Origin: Prochilodus magdalenae
Lineage: Eukaryota; Chordata; Actinopteri; Characiformes; Prochilodontidae
Assembly (NCBI GenBank): GCA_024036415.1
Contig: JAMWET010000479.1
Span: forward strand, 186,001-250,000
Reading direction: 5' to 3'
DNA: 64,000 nt
The notes beneath the pieces are model-generated. The model was given only the letters and a program-made list of their open reading frames with translations, searched no databases and had not been told where the DNA came from. Below are positions 50,520-62,070 of the stretch, piece after piece; within the stretch, counting starts at the first letter, position 1, and each line of letters starts with the position of its first letter. The position numbers were made by a program, and so were the translations under genes.

Positions 50520-51110
50520 TATATAGTGTGGCCCAGCATATCCCAAAGACTTCCAGTGAGGTTCAAGTCAGGACTCTGGGAGGAAATGTGCTTCCTGTTC
50601 CCTGAACCACTCTTCTGCAATCTGAGCCCAGTGAATCTTTGCACTGTCATCCTGGAAGATGGACAAATCCATTGATGGGATAACCGTGTTGTCAATTGAC
50701 TTTATTTAATAAGACCACATAACGTTGCTGAGCCTCGACCTGACCAACTGAAAACTACGCAGATCATAACCCTGCCTCCAGAGCCTTGCACAGTGGATAC
50801 TTTGCATGATGAGTGCATCGCTTCATGGGTGAGTCTGGACTCACCATATGACCTTTCTCCATCACTCCAGAGTCCAGTCGTTATGCTCCCTCTTAATGCT
50901 TCATCATACCAAAAGATTCTGGATAATTTCATGCTCCCAACTTTGTGGGAACAATTTGAGGACAGCCTCTTCCTGTTCCAACATGACTGTACACCAGTAC
51001 ATATAGCAAGGTACCATCCTCAACCTGATAGAACACCTTTGGAATGTATTAGAGCAGATACTGAGCATTGGTCAGTTGGGCCAGATTTGGTGGATGTCTG
51101 AATTGCCCGA
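50520..51110. mobile_element. Rearranged Tc1 fragments joined head-to-head
   Basis: About 50524-50880 carries Tc1 transposase sequence in minus orientation (CATATCCCAAAGACTTCCAG, GACCTGACCAACTG, GACTCACCATATGACCTTT). From about 50890, the same family continues in plus orientation (CTTAATGCTTCATCATACC, TTTCATGCTCCCAACTTTGT, CCTGATAGAACACCTTTGGA). The join implies an inversion or two nested copies. It is related to the relic at 2.5-3.2 kb. Confidence 0.75.
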
Positions 51111-51144
51111 ATGCTTCCATGTGTCCTTTTTATTTTGGCATATA

Positions 51145-52330
51145 TACAGTGGGGTGTGAAAGTTTGGGCAGCGTTGTTAATTTTCCTGATTTACCTTTAT
51201 AAAGCATTGATTGTTTGGATAAAAAAATTGCGTTAAATATATCATATAGGGGACAAACACAGTGATATTTGAGAAGTGAAATGAAGTTTATATGAATTAC
51301 AGAAAGTGTGCAATAATTGGTTAAACAAAATTAGGCAGGTGCATAAATTTGGGCACCAAAAAAAAAAAAAACCTTTAGTAGGTTCTCCTTTCGCAGAAAT
51401 AACAGCCTCTTACCGCTTCCTATAGCTTCTAATGAGAATTAGAAAATTTTCTAATTTTTACTGTAGGTAGCAGGTGTTTTTCTTGGAGTGCTGTGTTCTT
51501 TTTCCTCCATGCATAACGACCCTTGTTATGCCCAAATAACACAGCACCTTATTCCAAAATGAAGCTGGCTTGTCCAAATTTGCTTTAGCATACCTCAAGT
51601 GGCTCTGTTTGTGATGTGGGCGGAGAAAAGACTTCCTCTGCATTACCCACCCATACAGCATCTCCTTGTGTAAAGTGCGCCGAATAGTTAACGATGCACA
51701 GTGACTCCATCAGCAGCAAGATCATGTTGTAGGTCTTTGGTGCTGGTCTGTGGGTTGACTCTGACTGTTCTTAACATCCTTCGCTTCTGTTTAATCGAGA
51801 TTTTTCTTGGTCTGCCACTTCGAGCCTTGACTTGAACCGTGCCTGTGGTCTTCCATTTTCTCACAATGTTTCTCACAGTGGAGACTGAAAGCTGAAATCT
51901 CAGAGATAGCTTTCTGTATCCTTCCCCTAAACAATGACGGTGAACAATCTTTGTTTTCAGGTTATTTGAAAGTTGTTTTGAGACTCCCATGCTGCGACTC
52001 TTCAGAGAAGATGCAAAGAGGAGAAAACTTACAATTGCCCCCCTTAAATACCCTTTCTCATAATTGGAGTCACCTGTGTATGGAGGTCAAGGGTCACTGA
52101 ACTTACCAAACCAAATTTGAGTTCCAATAATTAGTTCTAAAGGTTTTGTATATAAACCTTAATTAATATAAATATAAACTTAATATAAAAAAATTTCACT
52201 TCTCAAATATCACTGTGTTTGTCCCCTATATGATATATTTAACTGATTTTTTTTATCCAAGCAATCAATGCTTTATAAAGGTAAATCAGGAAAATTAACA
52301 ACGCTGCCCAAACTTTCGCACCCCACTGTA
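51145..52330 (-). mobile_element. Tc1/mariner element with ~150-bp near-identical inverted repeats
   Basis: TA flanks CAGTGGGGTGTGAAAGTTTG at the left and CAAACTTTCGCACCCCACTG at the right. The terminal repeats match nearly base for base for about 150 bp, so this is the youngest-looking transposon in the window. On the minus strand, 51990-51688 encodes the paired-type DNA-binding N terminus (MGVSKQLSNNLKTKIV, LSVSTVRNIVRKWKTTG, RSGRPRKIS). 51661-51458 continues in another frame up to the first part of the catalytic domain. The rest is missing, so the copy cannot move itself. Confidence 0.92.
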
Positions 52331-52640
52331 TTAAGCAATATGTCCACTAGAGGGCAGTCTGAAGTCCAAAGAATCCTGGAGTCAGAAAGCATGCACAGAT
52401 ATGGAGGACAGGAGCACAGAGTCCATATCCGTTTTTAACGTTAAGCATAAACAAGCCTTTAAGACATGTTCAGAATGCATGCAGATCAAATTTGTGTCTC
52501 AGATCAAATCTTCAGAGATGACTGTCCACACAGTTACACTCACCATCCAAAGTAATAGCTGCATCCAGGAGGAAGTGTGGGATTGCAGTGCTGTTGGGAA
52601 GGAAGATAAAGATTACCAGGAGCAAACAGTTGTAGAGGTT
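52331..52640. other. Short unassigned stretch
   Basis: It begins GTCCACTAGAGGGCAG, a motif common in fish repeats. An 86-codon open frame (52401-52658) shows no recognised domain and overlaps the following repeat. I do not call a gene. Confidence 0.4.
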
Positions 52641-53150
52641 CCTAATAGTGTCCTGTGATAATCCATCCCATGGGCTTGAATATATTCACACAGTTCCTGC
52701 AGATGGTGTGGTAGGGATGAGCTTGAGTCACACCAGGCCTTCTGGACGTGTGATAACAAACCGTTCATCTTGGTGCTGACCACAGTGCCTCCAAACACGG
52801 ACTCAAAAGTGGGACTCGTCACTGACGTGGTGTTAAGGACAGTCGCCATGCTGGCAGTAACAGGATGACTCATGGAGGACATTACTACTTGCTCAATGTT
52901 CACAATCTTGGCTGTTGGGTCACTTCGCACATGTCGGACAATCCGTCAGTTCTTCTCCGTGGTCTGTGAAGGTTTCCCAGATTCGGATGGTGCACGCCTT
53001 CTTCTATCCACAATGCATGTCCTGTACAGCGTGCAATATATTGATAAGACCTTCCCGTTTCTTGGAGCCCTACAATGTGACCACTCTGGAGCTGCCCTCC
53101 TCTATAAGTAAAACTTTACTTGCAAAGAATGCTGCCAACACAAAAACACA
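52640..53150 (+). repeat. Unclassified repeat family, copy B
   Basis: Homologous to 37050-37640 and 54355-54800. Shared blocks in order: GATAATCCATCCCATG, CACAGTTCCTGCAGATGG, ACACCAGGCCTTCTGGACGTG, ACCACAGTGCCTCCA, GTCACTGA, AACAGGATGACTCATG and TATTGATAAGACC. Frames are open for only about 100 codons and none shows a known enzyme motif. Confidence 0.75.
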
Positions 53151-53394
53151 ATTACTCAAAGACCTCACTTGTTTCCGCCGAATTTTCCACCATTGCATGG
53201 CGGAGTAATTTTCCACTTTGTTTTTCTCAGATGTTCTACCTTCTTACCCTGCCTTCTGCTCCTCAGAGTCCATGTAGTCTGGAATTCTAAGACAGAAGTG
53301 AAATTTAGGGTTTTTGGTCTCTGCCACTCCTTACAGCAGTTCTGTCATGGAAACTCCTGTCTCAGTATTGTCTTAGCAACTCCCATTACCCAGT

Positions 53395-53700
53395 CACTCC
53401 TGGTCTCTGCCTTGTCTTGGTCTCAGTCACTCCTGGTCTCTGACTTGTCTTGATCTTGGCCACTCCTGGTCTCAGTATTGCTTTGGTCTTGGCAACCCCT
53501 GGCCTTGGCCTAGGCCTTGTCTTGGTCTCAACCACTTGACTTGACTACTAAATGTCTTGGTCTCTATTAGGACTCATTGTGTCCAAACCTGGTCTTGACT
53601 TGTCCTCTTATCAGCCACTCCTTGTCCTGGCCTCGTCTTGGTCTCTGCCACTTTTGGTCTTGCATCAGTCTTGGCCACTCCTGATTGCAGTCCTGTCAGG
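53395..53700. repeat. Degenerate minisatellite (CACTCCTGGTCTC / TTGTCTTGGTCTC units)
   Basis: Irregular tandem copies of a pyrimidine-rich unit around CACTCCTGGTCTCNGNCTTGTCTTGG run for roughly 300 bp, with unit length about 26-30 bp. One strand is strongly C+T-rich. The open frames through it are repeat artefacts. Confidence 0.8.
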
Positions 53701-53704
53701 AGAA

Positions 53705-54354
53705 CAGTGCTCTGAAGTTGTGTGGACATTCTCTAGTCGTAGTCATGCCTGTATTATCTCTCAATGAATCACGCTGTTATCAATCGGTGTGCGCTGATAT
53801 ACAGATACCTGATATAGGCAGTAGTGGGTCAGCTGGATCATAGCCCAGGGCCCACGCCAGCCCTCCTAAATTACTCAGCAAAGCCTTTTTTACGGTGAAT
53901 GTGAGTGGGTGGCAGTAAAGCAACAGTGCACAGAAAGTTTGTAATGAGTGACTAGTCGACATCAAGCTTAAAGCGGCATCACCGAGCAGTAACGTCGACA
54001 ATTGTCTTAAACTTTTAATTCAAAACTACAGGATAAATTTACCTTCAGGGGCTCCCTACTGGGTTGGGACCCCAAGCTGTTTCCTGCCTTGCCTGGTGGC
54101 AAGCGGTGCCGCTGAGTCTGTACCACCTATATAAGTGTGCTCACTTATAGTTGTCTGGGGCAGATCTAGCAGGACGGAAACAGTGGCATGCTTAAAGCTA
54201 CTGAGCTGTTCTTTTAATAGAAGGTAATTAATTAGAAGAACAGTTTCCATTAGCTAGAACCAAGCTCTGTCCAAAAGGTCAGAACAGGCCAATTTTCTTG
54301 TCACCTCAACCAAAGAACCCATTTCCAAAAAATTAAAACCAGCCAGATGTCTCA
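53705..54354. other. Gene-free spacer
   Basis: No recognisable coding sequence or repeat unit was found. AGGACGGAAACAGTGGCATGC-like and other short stretches gave no assignment. Confidence 0.4.
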
Positions 54355-54800
54355 GCATGGAGCTGTAGAGGTTCCTAATGGTATCCTGTGATCCCATGCA
54401 GCATGAATATCCATACACAGTTCCCTCAGATGGCACTGTAGGGGTGGAGGTGGAGTGGACACCTGGCCTTCTGGACATGTGGCGCGTGATTACAAATCAT
54501 TTTATCTTGGTGCTAACCACAGTGCCTCCACACACCAATTTGTTGGTCATCTCCACCAAGACAAAAGTGGGACTTGTCACTGAAGATGACTGACTGCCAG
54601 TGAAGTCACTATATGACAGTCTGGCACGGTGATGGTTGACAGTAACGTGGTGTTAAGGACAATCGTCATAACAGTCTGTGTACATGTAGTCCTGCATGGT
54701 GCAGCCATCTGCCAGTGGTGCTGCACTAACAGGATGACTCATGAAGGAAATCACTGCTCGCTTGATGTCTGTAGTCATGGCTCTTTGTCAGTGTATGAGA
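54355..54800 (+). repeat. Unclassified repeat family, copy C
   Basis: Starts TAGAGGTTCCTAATGGTATC, as copy B does just before its start. It continues CACAGTTCCCTCAGATGG, ACACCTGGCCTTCTGGACATG, ACCACAGTGCCTCCA, TGGTCATCTCCACCAAGACAA, GTGTTAAGGACAATCG and AACAGGATGACTCATG. It contains a segment (TTGTTGGTCATCTCCACCAA) shared with the intron copy but missing from copy B. Confidence 0.75.
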
Positions 54801-55264
54801 ACACCATAAGCCATAAGAAACCATAAGAAACAAGGAGCTGTTCCAAGTTGTAGAGAAGAGCAGAAGATGATGCAACTCAAGCTCAGAGGGTAATCCATGG
54901 ACCATAATAGGTAGTGGGTTAGGTTGTTACATGCCGATGTTGCCATTGGAATTGTCCAAGACCTTTCTGAGTCAGGCGTGAAACCTCAGCTGAGATCCAT
55001 CTCCACTATGACCCTGACATTAAGGAGCCCCTTTCCTACATTCCTCTTTTCTTGTACTTTGTCTGCTGGGAGTTTGCTAATGACGTTAGACTGCTTTCCA
55101 TCTTTTCCTTACTTGTCTTTATTTTCTGCTATTTCAGATGCACCTTTCAGATCTGTGGATGTCTTGAAATGCTGAGCCATTGGCATCCTGACAGCCAGGA
55201 ACATCACAACATTTAATCATGTTCCTGTACTCAAATAACTACTAAAGACTGTCTGCAGGAACAG

Positions 55265-55430
55265 CATGCCACAACTCTTTCTAGGCTGAATGGGTGGACT
55301 AAACTGCTGTAGGCTGAATGGATGATGTTATACTGCTGCAGGTTCAATTGACATGGCTAAACTGCTGTTGACTGAATAGTAGGACTAAACTCTTTCTAGG
55401 CTGAATTGGTGGGACTAACGTGCTGTGTGT
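55265..55430. repeat. Degenerate tandem repeat of a GGCTGAATGG...GACTAAACTG unit
   Basis: About five imperfect units of 32-38 bp, each with a CTGAAT core and an ACTAAACT core. Divergence between units is high. Confidence 0.7.
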
Positions 55431-55734
55431 CTACAGTGTTCCTCCTAATAAAGAGCAGTTCACCAGATTTCAGTTCTGCTGACAATGCTGACTTTTTCAA
55501 CTCAAAACTGGTGAGAGATCAGAAGCTGCAAAGCAAGTGTGAAGTGCAAGAGGCTGTGATGGCAACGTGTGGCATCATTCAACTCAGCCAGAACTGTGCA
55601 CCAAAACCATCTAGTCTATGAAAAGTAGTTGTGAACCTGCTGTGGACCATCAAATGTGACATGATTCAAGTCACTGTGTAGGGTTATTTTGGTTTTGGCA
55701 CTCTTGACACCCTTGAGTGGTTCTGTGTAAAGTT

Positions 55735-55880
55735 CTTCTGTTCCATAGAGACCGAACTGTTCACAGTGGTGGTGAATGGAACCAGACGTCCACCTCTAAA
55801 AGCGCCCTCGTAGGTTACTCTCATCACATGAAAAGATTATGAATACCTGTGGTTGTCTGGGTTGTGGGTGTCCAGAGTGT
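55735..55880 (-). repeat. Dispersed repeat, inverted partner of 50200-50350
   Basis: See the partner entry: homology is in reverse-complement orientation, with GGTGGTGAATGGAACCAGA and GACGTCCACCTCTAAAAGC as clearest blocks. Confidence 0.7.
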
Positions 55881-55899
55881 GTCTTTAGGTTTTGGCCTA

Positions 55900-56160
55900 A
55901 AACTAGAATAGACTTTAAAGTTCTGCTGCTGGTCTAATAGACTCTAAATAATCTAGCACCTGCTTACATCACAGAAGGTCTCTCTCAATTTATGTTTCAG
56001 CTCGTGATTTACAGGTGTTGGCCTTCTGCAAATACCTTCTGTAGAATACAGGAAACAGGTAGAGCTCAGTTCCAGCTGCTATTAGACAGTCCAGATCACA
56101 GCTCACATTTAATACACACTCTTTAACTCAGCGTTTAGTTAAAACTACATTAACATGGCA
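55900..56160 (+). mobile_element. 3' fragment of a non-LTR retrotransposon
   Basis: Reads in the + direction as the degraded end of a CR1/L2/Rex-type ORF: FKVLLLV-like (about 55915-55935), then NLAPAYITEGL-like (about 55948-55980), followed by a short region to about 56160. Stops and changes are frequent. Confidence 0.55.
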
Positions 56161-56162
56161 TT

Positions 56163-56193
<31 letters not shown>

Positions 56194-56225
56194 GTATCTG
56201 TGTATATGTACATACACACACATAT
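56163..56225. repeat. (TATG)n microsatellite
   Basis: Seven or so TATG units followed by mixed TG/CA steps. Confidence 0.9.
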
Positions 56226-58689
56226 ATGTAAAGCATATATAAGTAAAGTTTTCCCAATAAAACCTGATATTTCATAGATTTTGCAAAGACCAAACTGAGT
56301 ATGTTCCGTCTATTTGATTCCTTTGTTCTACTAATTTAAACACACAAGTGTCTGAGGTATTTATATTCACTGACATCAACAGTAACAATAAAGTGTTTAC
56401 ATAGATATGTCTATTTTACACACTAAGTTTGTGAAACCAAATTTTCATGAATCTACCAAATAAAAAGCAATTCAAAACAGACATAATGGACATGGTGAAG
56501 GGATACATGCTGCAGAGTGTGGTGAGGCAAAAAACAGTCGCCCAAAGATTTTACCATCATCAACCTTCCGTATAACATTCAGAAGACATGTGTAGGCTCA
56601 CTCATGGTTTAGTTAAAGTGTCAATAAAGATGTCTGTATGTGTGTTCTAGACATGGAGAACCCTGGTTCCCATCAACACCACTGTAAAGAACATGCTTGT
56701 TTGGTGTAAAACAGGCACACATTTCACACCAAACTCCATAGGATTACTTAAAAAATGTGTGGAAATCCCCTTTCACCACAGTAGCTTTTAATAGTGAATA
56801 CTCATATGTGACAGTAAAGAGCAGTGCACAGCTGGTGTTATATGAGGCGGTACAAAATGGTAATAGAAACGACTGATATCTCTAATTATGGATGATTTAC
56901 AGGCTGGAAAGTTAAATCTGAGCACAACAAGCGGAATTAAGGTGTGTAGTCTTCCTGTTTCTACCAGGGCTGTTTAATTTCGCACACCCGCGAGCTACAC
57001 CGGGGGCAGATATATGAGTGTACAGATGTGAGATGATTAAGATTTAAATGTTTTATGGATACTATTGGTTGTAAATACAAAACTACATTTGGGTTTTATT
57101 AGCTTGTTATGTGAAGTTCTCATTCCGCCTTAAATAGTGCTGCACTTGCATGGAACTGCTGCTCCTTTTTAGGTGGAATGGGAAGTATAAGGAGTATTAT
57201 GTGGAGGATAGTATTACACACACAATCTCAGAGTGCATTTTTTGCTTTAAATTGTTGTTTTCTTCAAATTAAGATTCTTTTTTCCTAAAAAACATGAAAA
57301 TATCCACATTTTTTAAACCATGAATGCAACATGCCCAGCTGCCGGTAAGTTGTGGTTGTGACATCACAGCCTTGAGGGCTTTGTTGCCTCTGATTGGGTT
57401 AAGGTATCTACAGGCAGTTCACAACATACAGTGTTTTTAGGTCAAATTCAACTGTAAAAACCTAAGGCGTTACGATTGATAATGTAGGCAGTAATAAGAC
57501 AGCTGAAATGATTCCTCAGACCTGTTGTTTGAATGCAGTAAAGCTGGGCATTATGACCATGTTCATAGTTATGATATATTGCTGTATGCTTTTCTGGTCA
57601 GTACGTGAAGACACTTTCCAGCTCCATGCTTTTGTGATTATTATTTTCAGTTTTATTTTCCATTTTAATGAGAAACCAACAATATCATGTGTGCCATTGT
57701 TAAAAGACCTGCCTTGCATTTCATTGGTTTAACAATGTGATGTCATGACACACCTACCGGCGAACTGCAGGTCAGCTCTCTAAATGCTAGTCAGTTAGCA
57801 AGCTCCTGTCTGACTCACGAATCACAGCATAACAAATAAAATACTATTACTTAAGGCATCCAGAAAACCACACTTTTTTTTTTTGCTGTGATGACACATA
57901 TATATCAAAAGTCTTGAGAAAATAATTGAATACAAGCAAAATCAATGCAAATCTGTACCCCTTTAGGGGACTCCATACAGGCTAAATTACATTCAGTAAT
58001 TTAAAATACACATGTTGATTTATTTTTTAAAATGTATTTTGTGTTAAAATATTTATTGTGCTGTCTCCTGCTGAGGAAACTGTGTAGTGTCGTTCATCCT
58101 GACGGAGATTTATTCTGCTCTTCCACCGTAGTAGGGTAAACACAAGATCCAGAGCTGATCGGTATGAATATTCAGATATTCATTTCTTTATCTGATTATT
58201 TCACGGCCAGTAATTTCACTGGAATGAGTTTCAGTGGTGATTTCAACCACAGTAGCAGTCAGTCGCAAGCAGCAGAGTCAGGAGAAGATGTTTCATGAGG
58301 GTTTATAAGTCAATAAAAGGCCACTGAATGTGATGAAAGATTTGAATTGTAGTCTGTTTGAATTTCAGACTTCAGAGTGGGAAGGTGTGTATATATATAT
58401 GGCGCCAAAAGTATAACAAAGCCATCCCAGAACTATGGTACGAGTTAGGATGAGTTTCTCAGGCTACTGTATTTCCCTTTAGACTACAGTAAGTAGATAT
58501 GATCTGTAAACAAATAAGTAAACAAACTAAACATTAATGGCATGATTTGAAAGGATCACTTGTTTGCGTGCTTCTCTGAGTTGAGATCAGGTAGGCACCA
58601 CAGTGAAATGACCCTCTTTCAGTTTGGCGCTAATGAGAGCTCAGATACAAGTAAACACGTTTGTCGTTTGCCACCTTTTAGTAGCTTCC
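56226..58689. other. Gene-free spacer
   Basis: AT-rich unique-looking sequence. No coding exon with splice support was found. The pair of opposite-strand open frames at 57508-57732 mirror each other and show no domain. A short TATATATATATGG run lies near 58392-58402. Confidence 0.5.
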
Positions 58690-59275
58690 AGGGTGTTCAA
58701 TGTGCTTCAGCTCAAAAAAAGATCTGTCTCTTCGTCAGGAAAAAGACTCCGGATCGACGTTTGCAGAGTTTTAAAAAACAAAGCAGATTTATTATAAAAA
58801 CACCGACTAAGCAACAATGACAAACCAGATAAAGAGGAAGGAAGAAAGCGTAGTCAGGGACAGGCACGGGACGGACACCGGAGAAAGCAGCCAGCGAAGG
58901 CAACCAAGTTTAAAGGGAAAGGCTAAAGAAGGGTAGATAATCCAGAGCAGAGTTCAAAGACCAGATAACAAACACAAACCGATATAGGGGATTAGCAGAG
59001 TAGCCAAACAACAAACGAGAGTCAGAACCAGAATAACCATAAAGAAAGTAGAACGCTCAGAATTGCTATAAGATAGGCAAAGCTTCCGCGAAGAGTATCT
59101 GAAAACCCGGACTTTAAATACAAACACATTTGTGTCAGCTGACTAAAACTCAGGTGATCGCGAACGAATTGGCACGTCCGCGTGCGAGCACGTGGAGCTG
59201 ACGTCATCAAGCTATGTCCTCTGGGAAGTGGAGTTCAGGAGAGCGGGAGGAGCAGGAAAGCCCGGAAGCATGACA
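58690..59275 (-). mobile_element. Putative solo LTR or dispersed promoter-like repeat
   Basis: On the minus strand it begins TGTCATGCTTCCGGGC (59274 downward), then a GC-richer part, CAGCTGACACAAATG, TATTTAAAGTCCGGG (TATA-like, about 59107-59121) and GGTTCTGACTCTCG. It ends in an A/T-rich region with AATAAA-type signal (TTTATTATAAAA at 58787 on +). This order (TG start, TATA, poly(A) signal) fits an LTR of a fish gypsy-type element. I could not define the far end or a target duplication. Confidence 0.45.
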
Positions 59276-60543
59276 CTCCTTTTCTCCTCAACCTATCGTT
59301 ATGCAGCTCTGCCTCACGCTTTGTTCATGACTGACTTATTCTGAAATGATTTAGCTCTCAGAAATATAAACAGGTTTACAGAGAAAGCAGCTTCTCATAG
59401 GTGTTCGATTTTATGGCTGGGTCACTCTCTGAAGTCTCCACAAAACAAGCTGGTATATACTTACACAGGCAAACATTCATATCAGTGGTAGATCAGTTGG
59501 AGCTCAATGTTATACAGCAAAATTGATCTATTTCAGTTTTATACTTTTTGCTGTTTTTGTCCTACATTTCAGTGGAAAACGTTGGCAAAAGCAGGTGAGA
59601 GCAGATGAACAGTATTTTGTTATTGTGATTATGTGGTTATGTTGTGAATCTATATGAGTATTGCCAGTATCTAAAGAACACTGACCAACATGTTTGATTA
59701 CATTTGCATATCTGTGGATGCCCGATATGGATCCGATACCATTTTTAATGAATAAGGCGGCACCAGAACTGACATGAACCCAACTTTATTAAGCTTGCTC
59801 ATACAGCTCACTCTCTGCTCCATGCTGTTCCTGTTCGTGAGGCAAGTCCACTTGGTGATGATGGACTTGAAACATCACCTTCCATCATCCTTGAGTCTTT
59901 CATCTGGTGCAGCATAGATGGGCAATCACATCTCTATGACAAGGCACTTGTCCCTGATCCAGGCAAACCTGACCTGAATTAGAGTCTTACATTTCTGCTT
60001 GATGGACAGGCTGATGCTGGACCTAATTAACCTCCTCAGTGCTTTTCAGTAGCTTCACATGAGCGGCCAACTGACCAACCGAGAGGTGAAGAGGTCTTTA
60101 GAGTGGTAGTTTAGACCATTGGGGAGGAAATTTATTGTACACGATCAAAGGTGAGGTCATCCCGGCTCTCCTGTTTAGCTGGTGAAAGCAGCTGATCACT
60201 GCAATGGCCTTTGATGGTCAGGTGCTGGTTTATCTTCTAGGGAAGTTAACTGGATCTTCTGTGTGGTTGATGTACTGATGTATCTCTGTGTTTAACATTG
60301 AGTTAGTGATGTACAGTATATTTGCATTGTAAGGCAATTTAATAATTTCTCATTGAGTTTTTGACTGATTTAATGCTTGTTCTTTGTGTTTTGGATTTAG
60401 TTAGGTTGATTTATTTGTTTCTTCTTGTGTGTTTTAGCCTAATTTACTGGTTTATCTCTGTTTAAAGTTGATATAAAACAGATATACTTTTGCTTAACTG
60501 TATTCTGTATTCTGTATAACACATGATGTTGATGCTCGTTGAT
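59276..60543. other. Gene-free spacer with possible old repeat
   Basis: The segment 59690-60250 includes TGCCCGATATGGATCCGATACC, a motif I associate with dispersed fish repeats. Its frames are broken throughout. No gene call. Confidence 0.4.
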
Positions 60544-60714
60544 GTGTTCCAGTTTTGCTGCCAAACTAAAGGGTGCAGCCTATACAAGCTTCCAACTTGG
60601 GCCACAGAATACAACTGGTGCAGCATTTAAGGTGGAATGGCAAAATTGGAAAAAGAAGCTAGTGGATAAGCAGCAGCGTCGGTCTTATGTTAAGACTAAA
60701 GGTAGGGTAGTTTG
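60544..60714 (+). CDS. Weak candidate small ORF / exon, unknown function
   Basis: A 56-codon frame beginning ATGTGTTCCAG runs through GAAYTSFQLGPQNTTGAAF, KVEWQNWKKKLVDKQQRRSY and VKTKG to a TGA at 60712-60714. It contains a possible acceptor (GTGTTCCAG, ending 60552) and a donor (AAAG|GTAGGG at 60701/60702), which would make a 149-nt internal exon. The composition (Trp, Lys, Gln, Arg rich, few rare residues) looks more protein-like than its neighbours. I recognise no family and find no partner exon, so it may equally be chance or a transposase remnant. Confidence 0.2.
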
Positions 60715-61559
60715 ATGGTCAGAATGTTTAACAGCCCAGTATTCCCATATCTCTCTAAAATACATGGCCAATGGGGCCAAATCAGTAATACACTGTCTGT
60801 ATTTAGACAGAATTATGTGTGGAGTTATGCAAAGCTGCATAGCAATAAAACAATAAAACCTTCCTTTTACTACCATACATGCTAAGAACGTTAGCCGCGC
60901 AGCTAGCAAGTAAATAATAAGCAATATGCAACATGTTGGAGCAACAAGTCAAAAGTTCTCATTTTTCTATGTAAGCCCAATTATTTCTCATTCCATGCAT
61001 TTACTGCTATCTTTCATTACTGCTGTAGAGTATCAGCCTGAGCCTCACCACAAGAATTTCAATGCATAAATGTTCTGACATGTCAAATAAACTCGAAATT
61101 TACCCTGTTAATTTATAATGCCCTATAATGAGCAAAAATAATAAGCAAACAAAAAAAAAAACAAGTTCAGAGCTCCTCCCAATTAAGCAAAGGTCCTGTA
61201 AATGAAAATGTAAATGTTTTGCTTTTGCGTGCAGAAATGCTGTCCATTACAGTTTGGGAGTTTTGTCACATTTCACATCTTCAGTTTTGAAATAATGGTT
61301 TGGCATATTTTGGATCAGGATACAAGGTTTATTAAAAAACATGTTCCCAAATAAAATAATGACATAATTAATTCTTCTTACTGTTTAGTTCTTTTCACAT
61401 AATTTGAAGTATAATGTTTTATAGGCAATAAACAGGTACATACTATTTAAGACAATGATATAAATGTATAATTTTATTTTTGTGAAACTGTGTGCATGCT
61501 TGTTGAAACTGTGTGCACCACCTTATTCCTTTCACTGGCATTTTTAATGTCTATGTAAT
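60715..61559. other. Gene-free spacer
   Basis: AT-rich, no coding exon or clear repeat recognised. Confidence 0.5.
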
Positions 61560-62070
61560 TATGCATTGGTACTTACCATCATCTTACCCAAGCTTGTATC
61601 TCACATTTACCTGATTAATACCTGGAACCTGTGAGACCTTTCAGTGTAATTAGGCTGCGTTGGTACTTACCATCATGTTACCCAAGATTGTACCTAAAAT
61701 TTCCCTGGTTTATACCTAGAGCCTTTGGGAGCTTTTAGTGTAATTAGACTACATTGGTACTTTCTATCCTGTGACCCAAATTTTGCACCTCACACTTAAC
61801 TGGTTAATACTTAGTGCCTACGAGGCACTTCAGTGTAATTAGTTTAGACTTCTCTGGTACTTACCATCTAGTTACCCAAAATAATTACCTAGTAATTTGA
61901 AGTTTGTACCTCACACTTACGTGGTTAATAGCTCGAACCTATGAGACATTTCATTATAATTAATTTAGACTGTCCTGATACCTACCATCTTGGTACCCAG
62001 AGTAATAACCTAGTACTTTGGAGTTTGTATCTCACAATTACCTGGTTAATAACTTAATAACTGGGGAACC
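61560..62070 (+). repeat. Satellite-like tandem array, five units of 94-121 bp
   Basis: Units start at about 61568, 61662, 61756, 61856 and 61977, giving spacings of 94, 94, 100 and 121 bp. Each reads GGTACTTACCATC, then TACCCAA, TGTACCTCACACTTAC, TGGTTAATA, GAACCTATGAGAC and TTCAGTGTAATTAG with substitutions. Later units gain an extra segment (AATAACCTAGTA...TTGGAGTT). There is no coding capacity. Confidence 0.9.

Noticed and set aside
57508..57732. Opposite-strand open frames of about 70 codons
   Set aside because: They mirror each other in AT-rich sequence, have hydrophobic low-complexity products and no splice or homology support.
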